From Oscillibacter sp. (GTDB lineage Bacteria; Bacillota; Clostridia; Oscillospirales; Oscillospiraceae), in the NCBI GenBank assembly GCA_014799925.1, contig JAAVHC010000002.1:89306-153305 (forward strand): a stretch of 64,000 nucleotides of DNA, read 5' to 3'. Position 1 is the stretch's first letter. Every line of letters begins with the position of its first letter. A model generated the notes under the pieces. That model did not search any database, was not told the origin of the DNA, and saw nothing but the letters and a program-made list of their open reading frames with translations. Shown here one piece after another: positions 7,823 through 19,400 of the stretch. The position numbers were made by a program, and so were the translations under genes.

Positions 7823-10800
7823 TTATTGCAGCATCGCGTTCAGCGTTTCCAGCAGCTTTCTGATATCGATGGGCTTGGCGATATGGCCGTTCATCCCGCA
7901 CCGGAGCGCAGCCTGCTTATCCTCCTCAAATGCGTTGGCCGTCATGGCCAGAATGGGAATGCCGGCCAGTTCCCTGTCCTCCAGGGCCCGGATCTCCCGC
8001 GTAGCGTCGTAGCCGTTCATAACAGGCATCTGTACGTCCATCAGGATCAGCTGGTAATGGCCCGGCTGGGAATTTTTCAGCATCTCCACCGCGACCCGGC
8101 CGTTGGGCGCGATCTCCGTGGTAAACCCGGCCTCCTCCAGAATAGCGGCGGCGATCTCCTGATTCAGCTCGTTGTCCTCCGCCAGGAGGATGCGGCCCGA
8201 GGGGAGGCGCTCCGGACGCTGCGCCTCTTCCTTCTTCTGATCGGCGTTCACGATGGAGTACAGGCAGCTGCGCAGCTCGGAGAGGAACAGCGGCTTGCTG
8301 CAAAAGGCGGTTACGCCGGCGTTCCTGGCCTCCTCCTCGATATCCGTCCAGTCGTAGGCGGTGAGCACGATGATGGGCACGTCCCCGCCGTGCTCCTTCC
8401 GGATGCGCCGGGCCACCTCGATGCCGTTCATGTCCGGCAGCAGCCAGTCGATGACATATACGCCGTAGTGGTCGCCCCGCATCACGGCCTGGCGGGTGCG
8501 CAGCACCGCCTCCTTGCCGGAGAGGGTCCACTCCGCCCGCAGCCCGATCTGCTGGAGCATGCCGGACACGCTGTCGCAGGCGTTGAAGTCGTCGTCCACC
8601 ACCAGCGCCCGGATGCCCCGCAGCTGGGGGATGGGCTCCAGCTCCTTGGCGCCGGAGCAGAGGCGGAAGGTGAGGGAGACGATGAACTCCGTGCCTACGC
8701 CCTGCTTGCTGCGCACCTCGATGGTCCCGTTCATCATGTCCACGATGTTCTTGGTGATGGACATGCCCAGACCGGTGCCCTGGATGCCGGATGTGGTGGA
8801 GTTCCGCTCCCGCTCGAAGGGCTCGAAGATCTGCTTGACAAACTCCTCGCTCATACCGATGCCCGTGTCCTTGATGTGGAACTCGTAGCTGGCGCTGTCC
8901 TCCTGGGCGCAGGGCTTCTCCGTGACGCGGATGCTGACCGTGCCGCCCGCGTCGGTGTACTTGATGGAGTTGCTCAGAAGGTTCAGCAGCACCTGGTTCA
9001 GGCGCAGCCGGTCGCAGAAGATTTCCTCGTTGACCACGTCCACCGCGTCCATATACAGTTCCAGCCGCTTGGCGTGGACGTCCGCCTGCACGATATTGCG
9101 CAGGCCGTGGAGGATCTCCGGCAGGGAGCAGGGCTTCTCCTCCAGGTACATTTTTCCGCTCTCAATGCGGCTCATATCCAGAACGTCGTTGATGAGGCTC
9201 AGCAGGTGGTTGCCGGAGGTCATGATCTTCTTCAGATACCCCTCCACCTGCTCCCGGCGGTCGATATGGGTGATGGCCAGGGCGGTGAAGCCGATGATGG
9301 CGTTCATGGGCGTGCGGATGTCGTGGGACATGTTGGAGAGGAACACGCTCTTTGCCCTGCTGGCCCGGTTGGCCTGCATCAGCGCGTCCTCCAGCAGCTC
9401 CGTCTTTTCCATCTCCAGGCGCATCTCCTCGTCGATGCTGCGGAAGCCCAGGACAAGCCCCCGGCTCTTTTCCCGCGTACCCGCCCGGACCGCCTTTACC
9501 TGGAAGTAGTGCGGCTCTCCGCCGCATCTGGTGCGGTAGTTGATGAAAATACTCCGCTTTTCACCCATCTCCCGCTCCATCCGCTCCAGATAGAGGCACT
9601 GGCTCATCATCTCCCGGTCCTCCTCGCAGACGCAGGCCTCTACGTACTTGTAGAGGCTCTGCTGGAGGGTGCGGGAGCCGTCAAAGATATCCTCCAGAAT
9701 ATGGCGGCTGCACTCGTGGATGCGCAGGATCTTCTCCTCGCCGGTATCCAGGTCCACATAGGCCGCCATGTTGTAGTCGATGCTCAGCGCCTGGATCAGC
9801 TCCAGCTGGCGGCGTTCGCTGGCCGCCCGCGCCTCGTCCTCCCGGCGCTTCTGCTCGGTGATGTCCAGCAGCAGCCGCTGGCAGACCGTCTCGCCGTCCT
9901 TCTCGATCAGCTTGAAGTTGCCCATTACATGGCGCACGCTGCCATCGGGGTGGATGACCCGGTATTGCATATTGGCGCTGTCCCCGGGCTTCTTCAGGGA
10001 GAGGACCGCGGCCTTGAGCCGGATCTTGTCGCTCTCCTCCACGGAGGAGGCCACCATGTAGAAGCCGTCCGCCATGATCTCCTCCTGGCTCTTGTAGCCC
10101 AGGATGTCCAGAGCGGCCTGGTTGATGCTGATCATCCGGGAGCCGTCCAGGCTGTGGCACAGTATGCCGCAGTCCATGGAGGTAAAGATGGTCTCCAGGG
10201 TGCGGCTTTTATTGATGAGCTCCTGCTCATAGGCCCGCTCCCGGGTAATGTCGATGCCGATGCCCACGGTGCCCATGACGCTGCCGTCCAGGTCGTACAG
10301 GGGGGACTTGTAGGTCGTGAGCAGCCGGGTGCCTCCGCCCGTCCGGACAACCTCCTCGGACACGCAGGTTTCCCTCCGCTCCATGACCTCCTCTTCCGAT
10401 TTGATGCAGGCGGGGTCGTCCTGCTCCACGTCCCATATGTAGGCATGGCCCTGGCCCTGGACCTGCTCTCTGGTCTTGTTGACGGTGTCGCAGAAGCTGT
10501 CGTTCACCTTCTCATGGATGCCGTTCTTATCCTTGAACCAGACCAGGCTGGGACTGCTGTTGATGGTCGCCTCCAGATACTGACTGGTCTGCCAGGCGTC
10601 CTTCCGCTCCTTACAGGCCCTCTGCCGCCGGACAAAGCGGAAGCGGAACTCCTCCTCCGACAGCGGCAGCGTCCAGATGTCGTCCACCTGCTCCAGTCCG
10701 CTCTCCGGCAGAGGCATCTGCCCCTTCTCCAGCAGCAGGACCAGTTCGGCGCCCTGCTTTTTGTTCCGCGCCAGCGTCTCCAGCGCCGCCGGCGCGTCCA

Positions 10801-10972
10801 GCTCCCGCAGATCCGCCAGGACCACGTCCGCCTGGGCCGCCAGCGCGGCCTCCGGCGCGCCGCTCTCCGCGAAGGAATGGGTAAACCGCTCCAGCGGCGG
10901 CATGGCCCTGGCTGTCTCCCACAGGGAGCTGCGATAGCCGGTTAAGTAAAATTGAAGACGGCAATGATACAT
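7823..10972 (-). CDS. Hybrid sensor histidine kinase with PAS domains and two receiver domains
   Basis: 1049 residues from ATG at 10972, preceded by GGAGG at 10983-10987; the frame stays open upstream but with no better start. No membrane span or signal is evident, so it is probably a cytosolic sensor. Order: an N-terminal region of about 110 residues resembling a decayed receiver; PAS modules at about 130-245 and 257-375; a further PAS-like region to about 500; HisKA with MSHDIRTPMN (His about 550); HATPase (NSIKYTDAGG, DTGIGM, GTGLGM, about 660-770); receiver 1 (VVDDDF, phospho-Asp in VIDWLLPDMNG); receiver 2 (LAEDNELNQ, phospho-Asp in LMDVQMPVMNG). It lacks an HPt and any DNA-binding domain, so a partner must be encoded elsewhere. 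Single gene with its own promoter. Confidence 0.9.
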   Translation of the reverse strand: MYHCRLQFYLTGYRSSLWETARAMPPLERFTHSFAESGAPEAALAAQADVVLADLRELDAPAALETLARNKKQGAELVLLLEKGQMPLPESGLEQVDDIWTLPLSEEEFRFRFVRRQRACKERKDAWQTSQYLEATINSSPSLVWFKDKNGIHEKVNDSFCDTVNKTREQVQGQGHAYIWDVEQDDPACIKSEEEVMERRETCVSEEVVRTGGGTRLLTTYKSPLYDLDGSVMGTVGIGIDITRERAYEQELINKSRTLETIFTSMDCGILCHSLDGSRMISINQAALDILGYKSQEEIMADGFYMVASSVEESDKIRLKAAVLSLKKPGDSANMQYRVIHPDGSVRHVMGNFKLIEKDGETVCQRLLLDITEQKRREDEARAASERRQLELIQALSIDYNMAAYVDLDTGEEKILRIHECSRHILEDIFDGSRTLQQSLYKYVEACVCEEDREMMSQCLYLERMEREMGEKRSIFINYRTRCGGEPHYFQVKAVRAGTREKSRGLVLGFRSIDEEMRLEMEKTELLEDALMQANRASRAKSVFLSNMSHDIRTPMNAIIGFTALAITHIDRREQVEGYLKKIMTSGNHLLSLINDVLDMSRIESGKMYLEEKPCSLPEILHGLRNIVQADVHAKRLELYMDAVDVVNEEIFCDRLRLNQVLLNLLSNSIKYTDAGGTVSIRVTEKPCAQEDSASYEFHIKDTGIGMSEEFVKQIFEPFERERNSTTSGIQGTGLGMSITKNIVDMMNGTIEVRSKQGVGTEFIVSLTFRLCSGAKELEPIPQLRGIRALVVDDDFNACDSVSGMLQQIGLRAEWTLSGKEAVLRTRQAVMRGDHYGVYVIDWLLPDMNGIEVARRIRKEHGGDVPIIVLTAYDWTDIEEEARNAGVTAFCSKPLFLSELRSCLYSIVNADQKKEEAQRPERLPSGRILLAEDNELNQEIAAAILEEAGFTTEIAPNGRVAVEMLKNSQPGHYQLILMDVQMPVMNGYDATREIRALEDRELAGIPILAMTANAFEEDKQAALRCGMNGHIAKPIDIRKLLETLNAMLQ

Positions 10973-11024
10973 AATGTCAGTTCCTCCGTAACCTGTGCAC
11001 GGTGCGCATAACTTTCTGTATTTT

Positions 11025-11053
11025 ATTGTAATAGTCAAACCTCCAATTGTCAA
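11025..11053 (-). promoter_or_regulatory. Sigma-A promoter of the histidine kinase gene
   Basis: On the minus strand a perfect TTGACA (11048-11053) is followed after 17 bases by TACAAT (11025-11030). It lies about 50 bases upstream of the kinase start codon, which supports the shortened start at 10972. Confidence 0.75.
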
Positions 11054-11133
11054 TATTGGATTCGGTTTTGGCGCGGCCAGCTTCTCATCCTTCCCGCCAT
11101 ACCGCCGTTGACCGTTTCGGTCAACCCCCGCCC

Positions 11134-11172
11134 GCATACTTTTTCTTGAAAGAAAAAGTATGCAAAAAGAAC
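11134..11172 (+). repeat. TACTTTTTC palindrome followed by CAAAAAGAAC
   Basis: A near-perfect palindrome (GCATACTTTTTC ... GAAAAAGTATGC) with the tail CAAAAAGAAC. The same palindrome and tail recur in opposite orientation at 26411-26446. It belongs to the palindrome family that ends the larger repeats elsewhere in the window. The gap 10973-11360 otherwise holds the kinase promoter and the acsB leader. Confidence 0.65.
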
Positions 11173-11276
11173 TTTAATATCGCTCCCTGCACTGTTGCAG
11201 AACCACGATTCCCGCACGGTAACAAAGTCCACCTCTTTATTATCCAAAAATTTTTGCCGTAATTTACGAAAACCCC

Positions 11277-11305
11277 TATACAAACCCTGCAATTTTTGGT
11301 ATATT
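11277..11305 (+). promoter_or_regulatory. Candidate promoter of acsB
   Basis: TATACA (11277-11282), 17 bases, TATATT (11300-11305). The -35 matches consensus at four of six positions. It is about 50 bases upstream of the acsB start, which has AGGAGG at about 11345-11350. Confidence 0.4.
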
Positions 11306-11360
11306 AGGAAGCAGTATATCCCCCTGACCGGGATCTTATTTAACAGGAGGTTGTTTTCAT

Positions 11361-13490
11361 ATGAGCGCTTTAACTGATCTGATCTATGGCGGTTCCAACG
11401 CCGTGGCGGGCCTGACCGAGGGAGCCGTCAACGACGCCATCGCCAGCCACGGCGCCGATACCCCCGTGGCCTTCCCCGACACCGCCTATTTCTTCCCCAC
11501 CATTTACGCCGCCACCGGCGTGAAGGTGAAGACCCTGGGCGACCTGCCCGCCTGCGTGGGCGTGCTCAAGAGCCTGATCACCAACCAGGATGACATCGGC
11601 GCGGCCCTGAACGCCGGTCTCGCCACCGCCGTGGGCGCGGAGATCATCGAGGGCCTGAAGTACGTGGGCGGCGGCGACCCTTACGCCGAGGATTCCGGCA
11701 TCGGCTTCGTGCCCGATCCCATCATCCGCTCCCTGGGCGTGCCCCTGGTCACCGGCGACATCCCCGGCGTGGCCGTGGTGCTGGGCAAGGCCGACGACGC
11801 CGAGGCCGTGGCCAGGGTGGTCAAGGACTACCAGTCCAAGGGCATCCTGACCTTCCTGATCGGCGACTGCATCGAGCAGGCCCTGGAGAAGGGCGTGAAG
11901 ATGGGTCTGGAGCTGCGCGTGGTGCCCCTGGGCCACGACGTGACCAGCGTCATCCACGTGGTCACCGTAGCCATCCGCGCCGCTCTCATTTTCGGCAACG
12001 TCCAGCCCGGCGACCTGGCCGGCCTGCTGAAGTACACCAAGGAGCGCGTTCCCGCCTTCGTCAACACCTTCGGCGCTCTGGACCCCGTGGTGGTCTCCGC
12101 CGGCGCGGGCGCCATCGCCCTGGGCTTCCCCGTCATCGTGGATCAGGACATCGGCGATCTCCAGGTCCCCGGCGCCCTGGAGGCCGTCACCAGCCACGAT
12201 GAGACCAGCAAGCGCTCCCTGGCTCTGCGGAACATTCACATCAAGGTCAAGGAGCTGCCCATCCCCGTGGCCTTTGCCGCCGCTTTCGAGGGCGAGATCA
12301 TCCGCAAGGCCGACATGAAGGTGGAATTCTGGTCCAGCAAGAACACCACCTGCGAGCTGGTCACCATGCGTGACGCGGACGCGGTGGAGGATCACAGGAT
12401 CGTGATCGACGGTCCCGACATCGACAGCGGCGAGGTGGAGTACGCCCTGGCCACCTATATTGAGGTTTACGGCCCCAAGATGCAGAAGGACTTCGAGTCC
12501 GTCATCGAGCGGAAGATTCACGCCTGGTTCAACTATATGGAGGGCGTGATGCACACCGGCCAGCGCAACCAGTTCCGCATCCGCATTTCCAACGACGCCT
12601 ATGACAAGGGCCTGCGGATGAAGCACTTCGGCGAGGTGCTGTATTATATGATCATGGACGAGTTCGCCGCCGTGGTGGACAAGTGCCAGATCACCCTGGT
12701 CACCGATCCGGAGAAGGCCACGAAGATTCTCAACGAGGAGGCCATGCCCGCCTACGCCGCCCGTGACGACCGGCTCAGCTCCATGACCGACGAGAGCGTG
12801 GACCAGTTCTATACCTGCATCCTGTGCCAGTCCTTCGCTCCCAGCCACTGCTGCGTGGTCACCCCTGAGCGTCTGGGCCTGTGCGGCGCGGTGAGCTGGC
12901 TGGACGCCAAGGCCACCAAGGAGCTCAACGACGCCGGCCCCTGCCAGCCCATCAGCAAGGAGGGCTGCACCGATGAGAAGAAGGGCTACTATCCCGACGT
13001 GGACCGCATGGTCACCGCCGCCACCCAGGGCGCAGTGGAGCACGTGAGCCTGTACTCCATCATGGAGGATCCCATGACCTCCTGCGGCTGCTTCGAGTGC
13101 ATCTGCGGCATCGAGCCCATCTCCAACGGCCTGGTCATCTGCAACCGCGAGTTCAAGGGCATGACCCCCACCGGCATGACCTTCGGCGAGCTGGCCTCCA
13201 TGACCGGCGGCGGCGTGCAGACCCCCGGCTTCATGGGCCACGGCCGTCACTTCATCGCCTCCAGGAAGTTCGCCTCCGCCGAGGGCGGCATCTCCCGCAT
13301 CGTCTGGATGCCCAAGGAGCTGAAGGACGACGTGGCTCCCCGGCTCAACGCCACCGCCAAGGAGCTGCTGGGCATCGACAACTTCTGCGACATGGTGGGC
13401 GACGAGACCATCACCTCCGACGCGGAAGAACTGCTGAACTTCCTCACCGAGAAAGGCCACCCCGTGCTGAACCTGGCGCCGCTGATGTAA
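11361..13490 (+). CDS. acsB: Acetyl-CoA synthase (CODH/ACS alpha subunit)
   Basis: 709 residues against 729 in Moorella. It condenses CO, a corrinoid-bound methyl group and CoA into acetyl-CoA at the nickel A-cluster. The six cluster cysteines are all present at a constant offset of 20 from Moorella numbering: Cys486, 489, 498 and 508 (CILCQSFAPSHCC and GLCGAV) and the Cys575-Gly-Cys577 distal nickel site. Cytoplasmic. Unlike canonical acs clusters, no acsC, acsD, acsE or cooS is adjacent; the next pathway gene, acsV, lies 2.3 kb downstream beyond an ECF sigma cassette. Translation starts at ATG after AGGAGG. Confidence 0.97.
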   Translation: MSALTDLIYGGSNAVAGLTEGAVNDAIASHGADTPVAFPDTAYFFPTIYAATGVKVKTLGDLPACVGVLKSLITNQDDIGAALNAGLATAVGAEIIEGLKYVGGGDPYAEDSGIGFVPDPIIRSLGVPLVTGDIPGVAVVLGKADDAEAVARVVKDYQSKGILTFLIGDCIEQALEKGVKMGLELRVVPLGHDVTSVIHVVTVAIRAALIFGNVQPGDLAGLLKYTKERVPAFVNTFGALDPVVVSAGAGAIALGFPVIVDQDIGDLQVPGALEAVTSHDETSKRSLALRNIHIKVKELPIPVAFAAAFEGEIIRKADMKVEFWSSKNTTCELVTMRDADAVEDHRIVIDGPDIDSGEVEYALATYIEVYGPKMQKDFESVIERKIHAWFNYMEGVMHTGQRNQFRIRISNDAYDKGLRMKHFGEVLYYMIMDEFAAVVDKCQITLVTDPEKATKILNEEAMPAYAARDDRLSSMTDESVDQFYTCILCQSFAPSHCCVVTPERLGLCGAVSWLDAKATKELNDAGPCQPISKEGCTDEKKGYYPDVDRMVTAATQGAVEHVSLYSIMEDPMTSCGCFECICGIEPISNGLVICNREFKGMTPTGMTFGELASMTGGGVQTPGFMGHGRHFIASRKFASAEGGISRIVWMPKELKDDVAPRLNATAKELLGIDNFCDMVGDETITSDAEELLNFLTEKGHPVLNLAPLM

Positions 13491-16400
13491 GTAAGGGCGT
13501 TGCCCTTGGAACCTTTATCCGCCCACAGGGCGGAGACGGGGGCTAACTTTTCGCACGCGCGAAAAGTTACAAAAGCGCGCTCAAGGGGGCGTGCCCCCTT
13601 GAGAATCCTCTGAATGTTTTCATTTATTTACGCTACGACCTTTAGATTTCCGGTCTATCTCCGGTGCATGGGGCCGTCAGAGATGCTTACTTCTGCGGCT
13701 GCGCACGATTGATAGTCTTCGCAGCCCTGCGGTGCTTTCATTATGAGCGCCGCAGGGCTTTTATTTTTTGAAACTTTTTGACAGATTTCCCCTCCCCATT
13801 TTGTTTCCTCAGTGAAAGGGGTGACAACCATGACCGATGAACGGGCGGAGTACCTGGTGGACCGCTACGCCGATCTGCTTCTGCGAATCGGCAAAACCTG
13901 GCTGGGCGACCTGGACGACGCCAAGGACATCTGCCAGACGGTGCTGATCAAGCTGCTGGAAAATCCGCGGGATTTCCCGGACCAGACCCAGGAGCGGGCC
14001 TGGGTGGTCCGGCTGGCGGTGAACGAGTGCAAGAACTGGCGGAAAACCGCCTGGTTCCGCCGCCGGGTCCCGCTGGACGAGGGTCTGCAATTAACTGTCG
14101 CGGGCCCGGAGCCGGAGGACGGCGGCTTACTGGCGCTTGTTCAGGCCCTGCCTGCCAGGTACCGGGAGGTGATCTTCCTGCGCTACTACGAGGGCTATGA
14201 GGTGCGGGAGATCGCCGCCCTGCTGGGGCGCTCCCCGGCGCTGGTGAGCACCCATCTGAAGCGTGGCAAGGAAAAACTGAGAAATATGCTGGGAGGTACA
14301 GAGTATGCACGAGAATTTTGAGCGCTACAGGGACGAGCTGGACCGGATTCGGCTGACAGAGGAGAGCAAAGCGGCGCTGGCGGAGAGCTTGACCCGCCAT
14401 CAGACGGAGATTCGCCGGGGCATGGGGAAACAGCCCCTGAAAGCACGGCATATCGCCGCGGTGGCGGCGGCGGTATGTCTGCTGTCGGTTATGAGCGTGG
14501 CGGCGGTGGCTGGGTTTACCGGAGAACCGTCCCTGCGGGGCGTGCTCGGCGGCGACCCGGCGGGCTACGACCAGAGCAGCGGCCTGATCGGACGCTCGGT
14601 AGAGTGCGGCGGCTGGACTGTCTCCATCACCGACTGCGTGGGAGATGAGAACTACTGCTATCTGGGCGTCGAGGTGGAGGCCCCGGAAGGGACCGTGCTG
14701 GACGGCGACTACTATCTGATGAACGCCGATTTTGACAGTAATATGCGCTATAAGGGCAACGGCGGCGGCAGCGACCTCCTTCTGCGTCCTCTGCCGGACG
14801 ACGACCCCACCGACAACAAGGTGCGCATGGTCTACGAGTGGAGTGAGATGGGGGCGGGCCTCAGCGGCGCACGGGTACGGCTCAAGCTCACGAACTTTTA
14901 TGAGCAGTTCGACTATAACTGGGAGGAGCACGACTGGAACAAGGAATATCTCAGCTACGGCGAGTGGGACTTCGGCTGGATGACGGCGAATTATACCAAT
15001 ACCGTTAAACACATTCCGCTGGAGGAGGACATCCCCATTGAGGGCGGCGACGGTTTGATGCTGGTGGATGAGATAGTCGTTTCTCCACTGGGCATCAGCT
15101 TCAGCTTTGCCAATCAGTCGTGGCTCGTAGATTGGGTCGAGGACTGGTTCCAGCCCATGCTGGAGGAATCGCTCGCCATCTTGGATATTGATGGCAATCC
15201 AATCCCTCTGTACTATAGCCGTGCCGGGCAGGATATCAATGCCGGAAAGGCTTACCGGGGCGAGGGAATGTACGCAGGGTGGACCTGCTATTACCGTTTC
15301 GGCGAGGCCCCGGACTATACGGACTCCCACCGCAAGGAGAGCTTCACTGTAGTGGACATAGACCGCATCGCTTCCATGTCCGTGGGCGGGGTCACGATTC
15401 CGGTCCGATAAGCGGGAAGAATTGGAGATTCGCCTGCCGCCCCGCGCCAGTACCCAAGCAGAGGTGAATCTACCGACAATCACACTGAAACAGGCGCTTC
15501 GCCCAATACACGCGCCGGAAGCGCGGTTTAGACCAGGCGGATTGCAGAAAAGCGCAAAAATAATCACCCCCGTAGTTCGGGGGATTCTCAAGGGGGGCTG
15601 GGCCCCCCTTGAGCGCGCTTTTGTAACTTTTCGCGCGGGCGAAAAGTTAGCCCGCCGCAGCGGCAAAATCCCCCTCCCGGCAGGGGCAAAACTCTTTGCC
15701 AAATCCTTGACAATCCCCGCTTCAGCCTCTATAATAAAAAATATAGAGCCGAAACCCTCAGAAAGGAAACGACTACCATGCCAAATATCACCTTCCTCTT
15801 TGAGACCGGCGAACCGGTCTCCATCTCCGCCAACATGGGCGAGAAGCTTCTGGACGTGGCCCGGATGGCCAACGTGGCCATCGACGCGCCCTGCTCCGGC
15901 AACGGTGTCTGCGGCAAGTGCCGGGTCCGGCTGGCCTCCGGCAGCCTGGACGCCCCCATCAACCGCCATATCTCCAAGGACGAGTATGACGCGGGCTGGC
16001 GGCTGGCGTGCCTCGCCGTCGTCAACGGCGACGCGGAAATCGAGGTCCCCGACATCGCCTCCGCCTACCGCTCCCGGATGAAAATGGCCGATCTCAGCTC
16101 CCCGGAGGAAATCGCCATCTTCGAGAGCCTCCGCCGCCAGCTGGAGGACGCGGGCATCGCCTTTGGCAGCGATTTGTCCTTCCTGCCCCTGGAACTAGAC
16201 GAGCCAACCCTGGATGACACCATGCCCGACAACGAGCGTCTGCTTCGGGCCGTTTCCGCCGCCGCCGGCGTGGACGAGAGCGCCATCATGCTGCCCTACG
16301 CAGTGCTGAAAAACCTCAGCCTGGTCCTGCGGGAGAGCAATTTCAAGGTCAAGTGCGTCATATCCCGGGACGGCGACCGCATCCTCATGCGGGACGTGCT

Positions 16401-19400
16401 TCCCGGAGACAGCACAGACCCCCTGGTGGGTTTCGCCCTGGATCTGGGCACCACCTCTCTGGCAGGCGTGCTGGTGGACCTGGAGACCGGCAGGATCCTG
16501 GCCAAGGCCAGCGGCGGCAACGGCCAGATCCGCTATGGCGCGGACGTCATCAACCGCATCATCGAGTCCGGCAAGCCCGGCGGACGCAAGCGGCTCCAGG
16601 ACGCGGTGGTGAAGGAGTCCATCATCCCCATGCTGTCCTTCATGTACCGGGAGGCGGGCATCAATCCCCGCCGGGTGTACCGCATGGTGCTGGCGGGCAA
16701 CACCACCATGAACCATCTCCTGCTGGGCCTCCACGCCGACCCCGTCCGGATGGAGCCCTTTGTGCCCAGCTTTTTCCGCACGGACCACCTGTACGTCCGG
16801 GACATCGGTCTGAAGATGAACCCCCTGGCGGAGCTGATCGTGGCCCCCAACATCGGCAGCTACGTGGGCGGCGACATCACCGCGGGCGCGCTGGTGTCCA
16901 TGATCTGGAACGATCCGGCCATGAGTCTCTTCATCGACCTGGGCACCAACGGCGAGCTGGTGTTCGGCAACAACGAGTTCCAGATGAGCTGCGCCTGCTC
17001 CGCCGGTCCCGCCTTTGAGGGCGGGGACATCTCCTGCGGCATGCGGGCCACCGACGGCGCGGTGGAGGCCTGCGCCATTGACAGGGAGACCATGGAGCCC
17101 ACCATGACCGTGGTGGGCGGCGGGGCTCCGGCGGGCATCTGCGGCAGCGGCATCATCGACGTGATCGCCGAGCTCTTCCGCTGCGGCATCATCAACGGCA
17201 AGGGCAAGTTTGTCCGGGAGGGGGATCGCATCCTTCACGACGAGCACGGCATGGGTTCCTACGTTCTGGCCTGGCAGAAGGACACCGGCGGGGTGAAGGA
17301 CGTGGTCATCAACGAGGTGGACATTGAGAACTTCATCCGGGCCAAGGGGGCCATTTTCTCCGCCACACAGACCATGCTGAGCTCCCTGGGCTTTGACGCG
17401 TCGGTGATTGAGCGGGTGTACGTGGCCGGCGGCATCGGCAGCGGCATCAACATGCGAAATGCCGTCACCATCGGCATGTTCCCTGACATCCCTCTGGAAA
17501 ACTTCCACTATATCGGAAACTCCTCCCAGACCGGCGCTTACGCCATGCTGCTGAGCAGTCAGGCCCGGGAGAAGGTCTTCGAGCTGAGCCGGTCCATGAC
17601 TTATCTGGAGCTGAGCAACGAGCCGGGGTACATGGACGAGTTTGTGGCCGCCTGCTTCCTGCCCCATACGGACGCGGGGCTGTTCCCTTCCATTCAGATC
17701 GGGTAAAGATTTGTGATGAAAGAAGCTCTTAAAATCTCCTACATGAACTGCGGCTTCTGCACCGCGAAAAACCACTGCGCCGCCTGCGGCGCGGAGCTGA
17801 CCCGGTCCCTGCTCCAGAAGCCGGGCATTGAAGCCGCTGAAATGTGCATCCCTGACCGCACGCTGCGCGTCACCCATTCGCTGGACGCGGATGAGCTGGA
17901 GGACCTGCTGGACGGCATGGGCGTACTGGTGGGATAAAGAAAAATCGGGAGCCCGGACCTCACGTCCGGGCTCCTTCGCGTTACTCGTATTTCCGGCCCA
18001 CCACGGCCACGGGGATAAACAATCCGCCAAGGATTCCGCCCAGGCAGAGATACAGCATCAGCATCGACAGGGCCATCCCGTCCCCCAGGGCCAGACTTGC
18101 CGCCCGATGGACCAGGCAGAACGCCGGGACCCACGCCGCCATGGTCACGCAGGCCCAGGTCCGCAGGGCGTTCAGGATATGGGGCCAGTTGCGGTTGTTG
18201 AAATGCACGCCGGGGACGTTCATGCGAAAGGCGCCCTCGCTGTAGAAATTGATCCGGTACTGGTCATAAAAGGCGGGCAGCTTCTCCTTGGCCCCAAAGA
18301 CCAGGTACGCCCCGAACCCCGCCGCCATCAGCGGCGCTAAAAGATAGAAGACGCCTTCGTCCGACAGGAGCCTGCCCCGCACCAGAAACAGCTCCGCCGC
18401 CATGCATGCCAGCGCGAGCAGATACCACATGCCCCACTGGCGGCGGTGTTCCCTCTGCGCCGCCTGCTCCTGGGCGGTCATGACCAGCCGTCCGGTGACC
18501 AGCGGCTCCACCTCCGCCACCGTCAGGGGCTGGTCCTCCGGAACCCGCCGTCCGCTGAGCAGCTCCGTCACACTGACCTCCATCATCTCCGCCATGGGCT
18601 GGAGGAGGGAAATGTCGGGCAGGCTTAAACCCCGCTCCCATTTCGAGACCGCCTTGTCCGATACATACAGCTTCTCCGCCAGCTCCTTCTGAGTCAGGCC
18701 CTTCTCCTTCCGCAGCTGGACCAGAAACGTGCCAAATTTTTCTTTGTCAAGTTCATACATCCTGGGACACCTCCTGTAAATCGGGAATAGCGCGTTAGCC
18801 GCTATTCCCGATTTCATCTGCGCGGCCGTTGCAGAATCTATGGGTTTAATATAGCATGCCGCCCCCCGCCTCGTCAACCGACCAGCGGTAGAGTCCAGTA
18901 TTTGCAAGGGTTTGATGCCCTTTTTTCAAGAGAAAGCATGAGCCGGGCCGAACAGCGCGGCCCCCCGCTCCATCAGGGCCCGCTGGACCTTCCTCACGTC
19001 CAGCTCCCGGGGCGTCACGCCCTCCAGAGCCGCCAGGGCGGCGGCGGTCCCCGCCGCCTGGCCGGTGGCCAGACATACGCCTCCAACGCGGTAGCTGGCA
19101 TGGGCCCGGTGGGTGCCGGAGATGCAGCGGCCGGAGGTGATGAGCCCCTCCACGCCAGCGGGGAGCATACTGCGGTAGGGAATGTCATAGGGCACGGCGG
19201 GCTGGGAACGGCCCTCCGCCTGGCCGCCGCCGGAGGGGTTGTGGATGTCGATGAGGAACCAGGCGTTGTGTACCACCACGTCCTCCTGCCTCGCGCCGGT
19301 CTCCACATCGTGGTCGGAAATCACATAGTCCCCCATAATCCGACGGGTCTCCCGGACGCCCAGGGCGCTGCCGCTGCCCTTCAGCCGACAGTTGGCATAG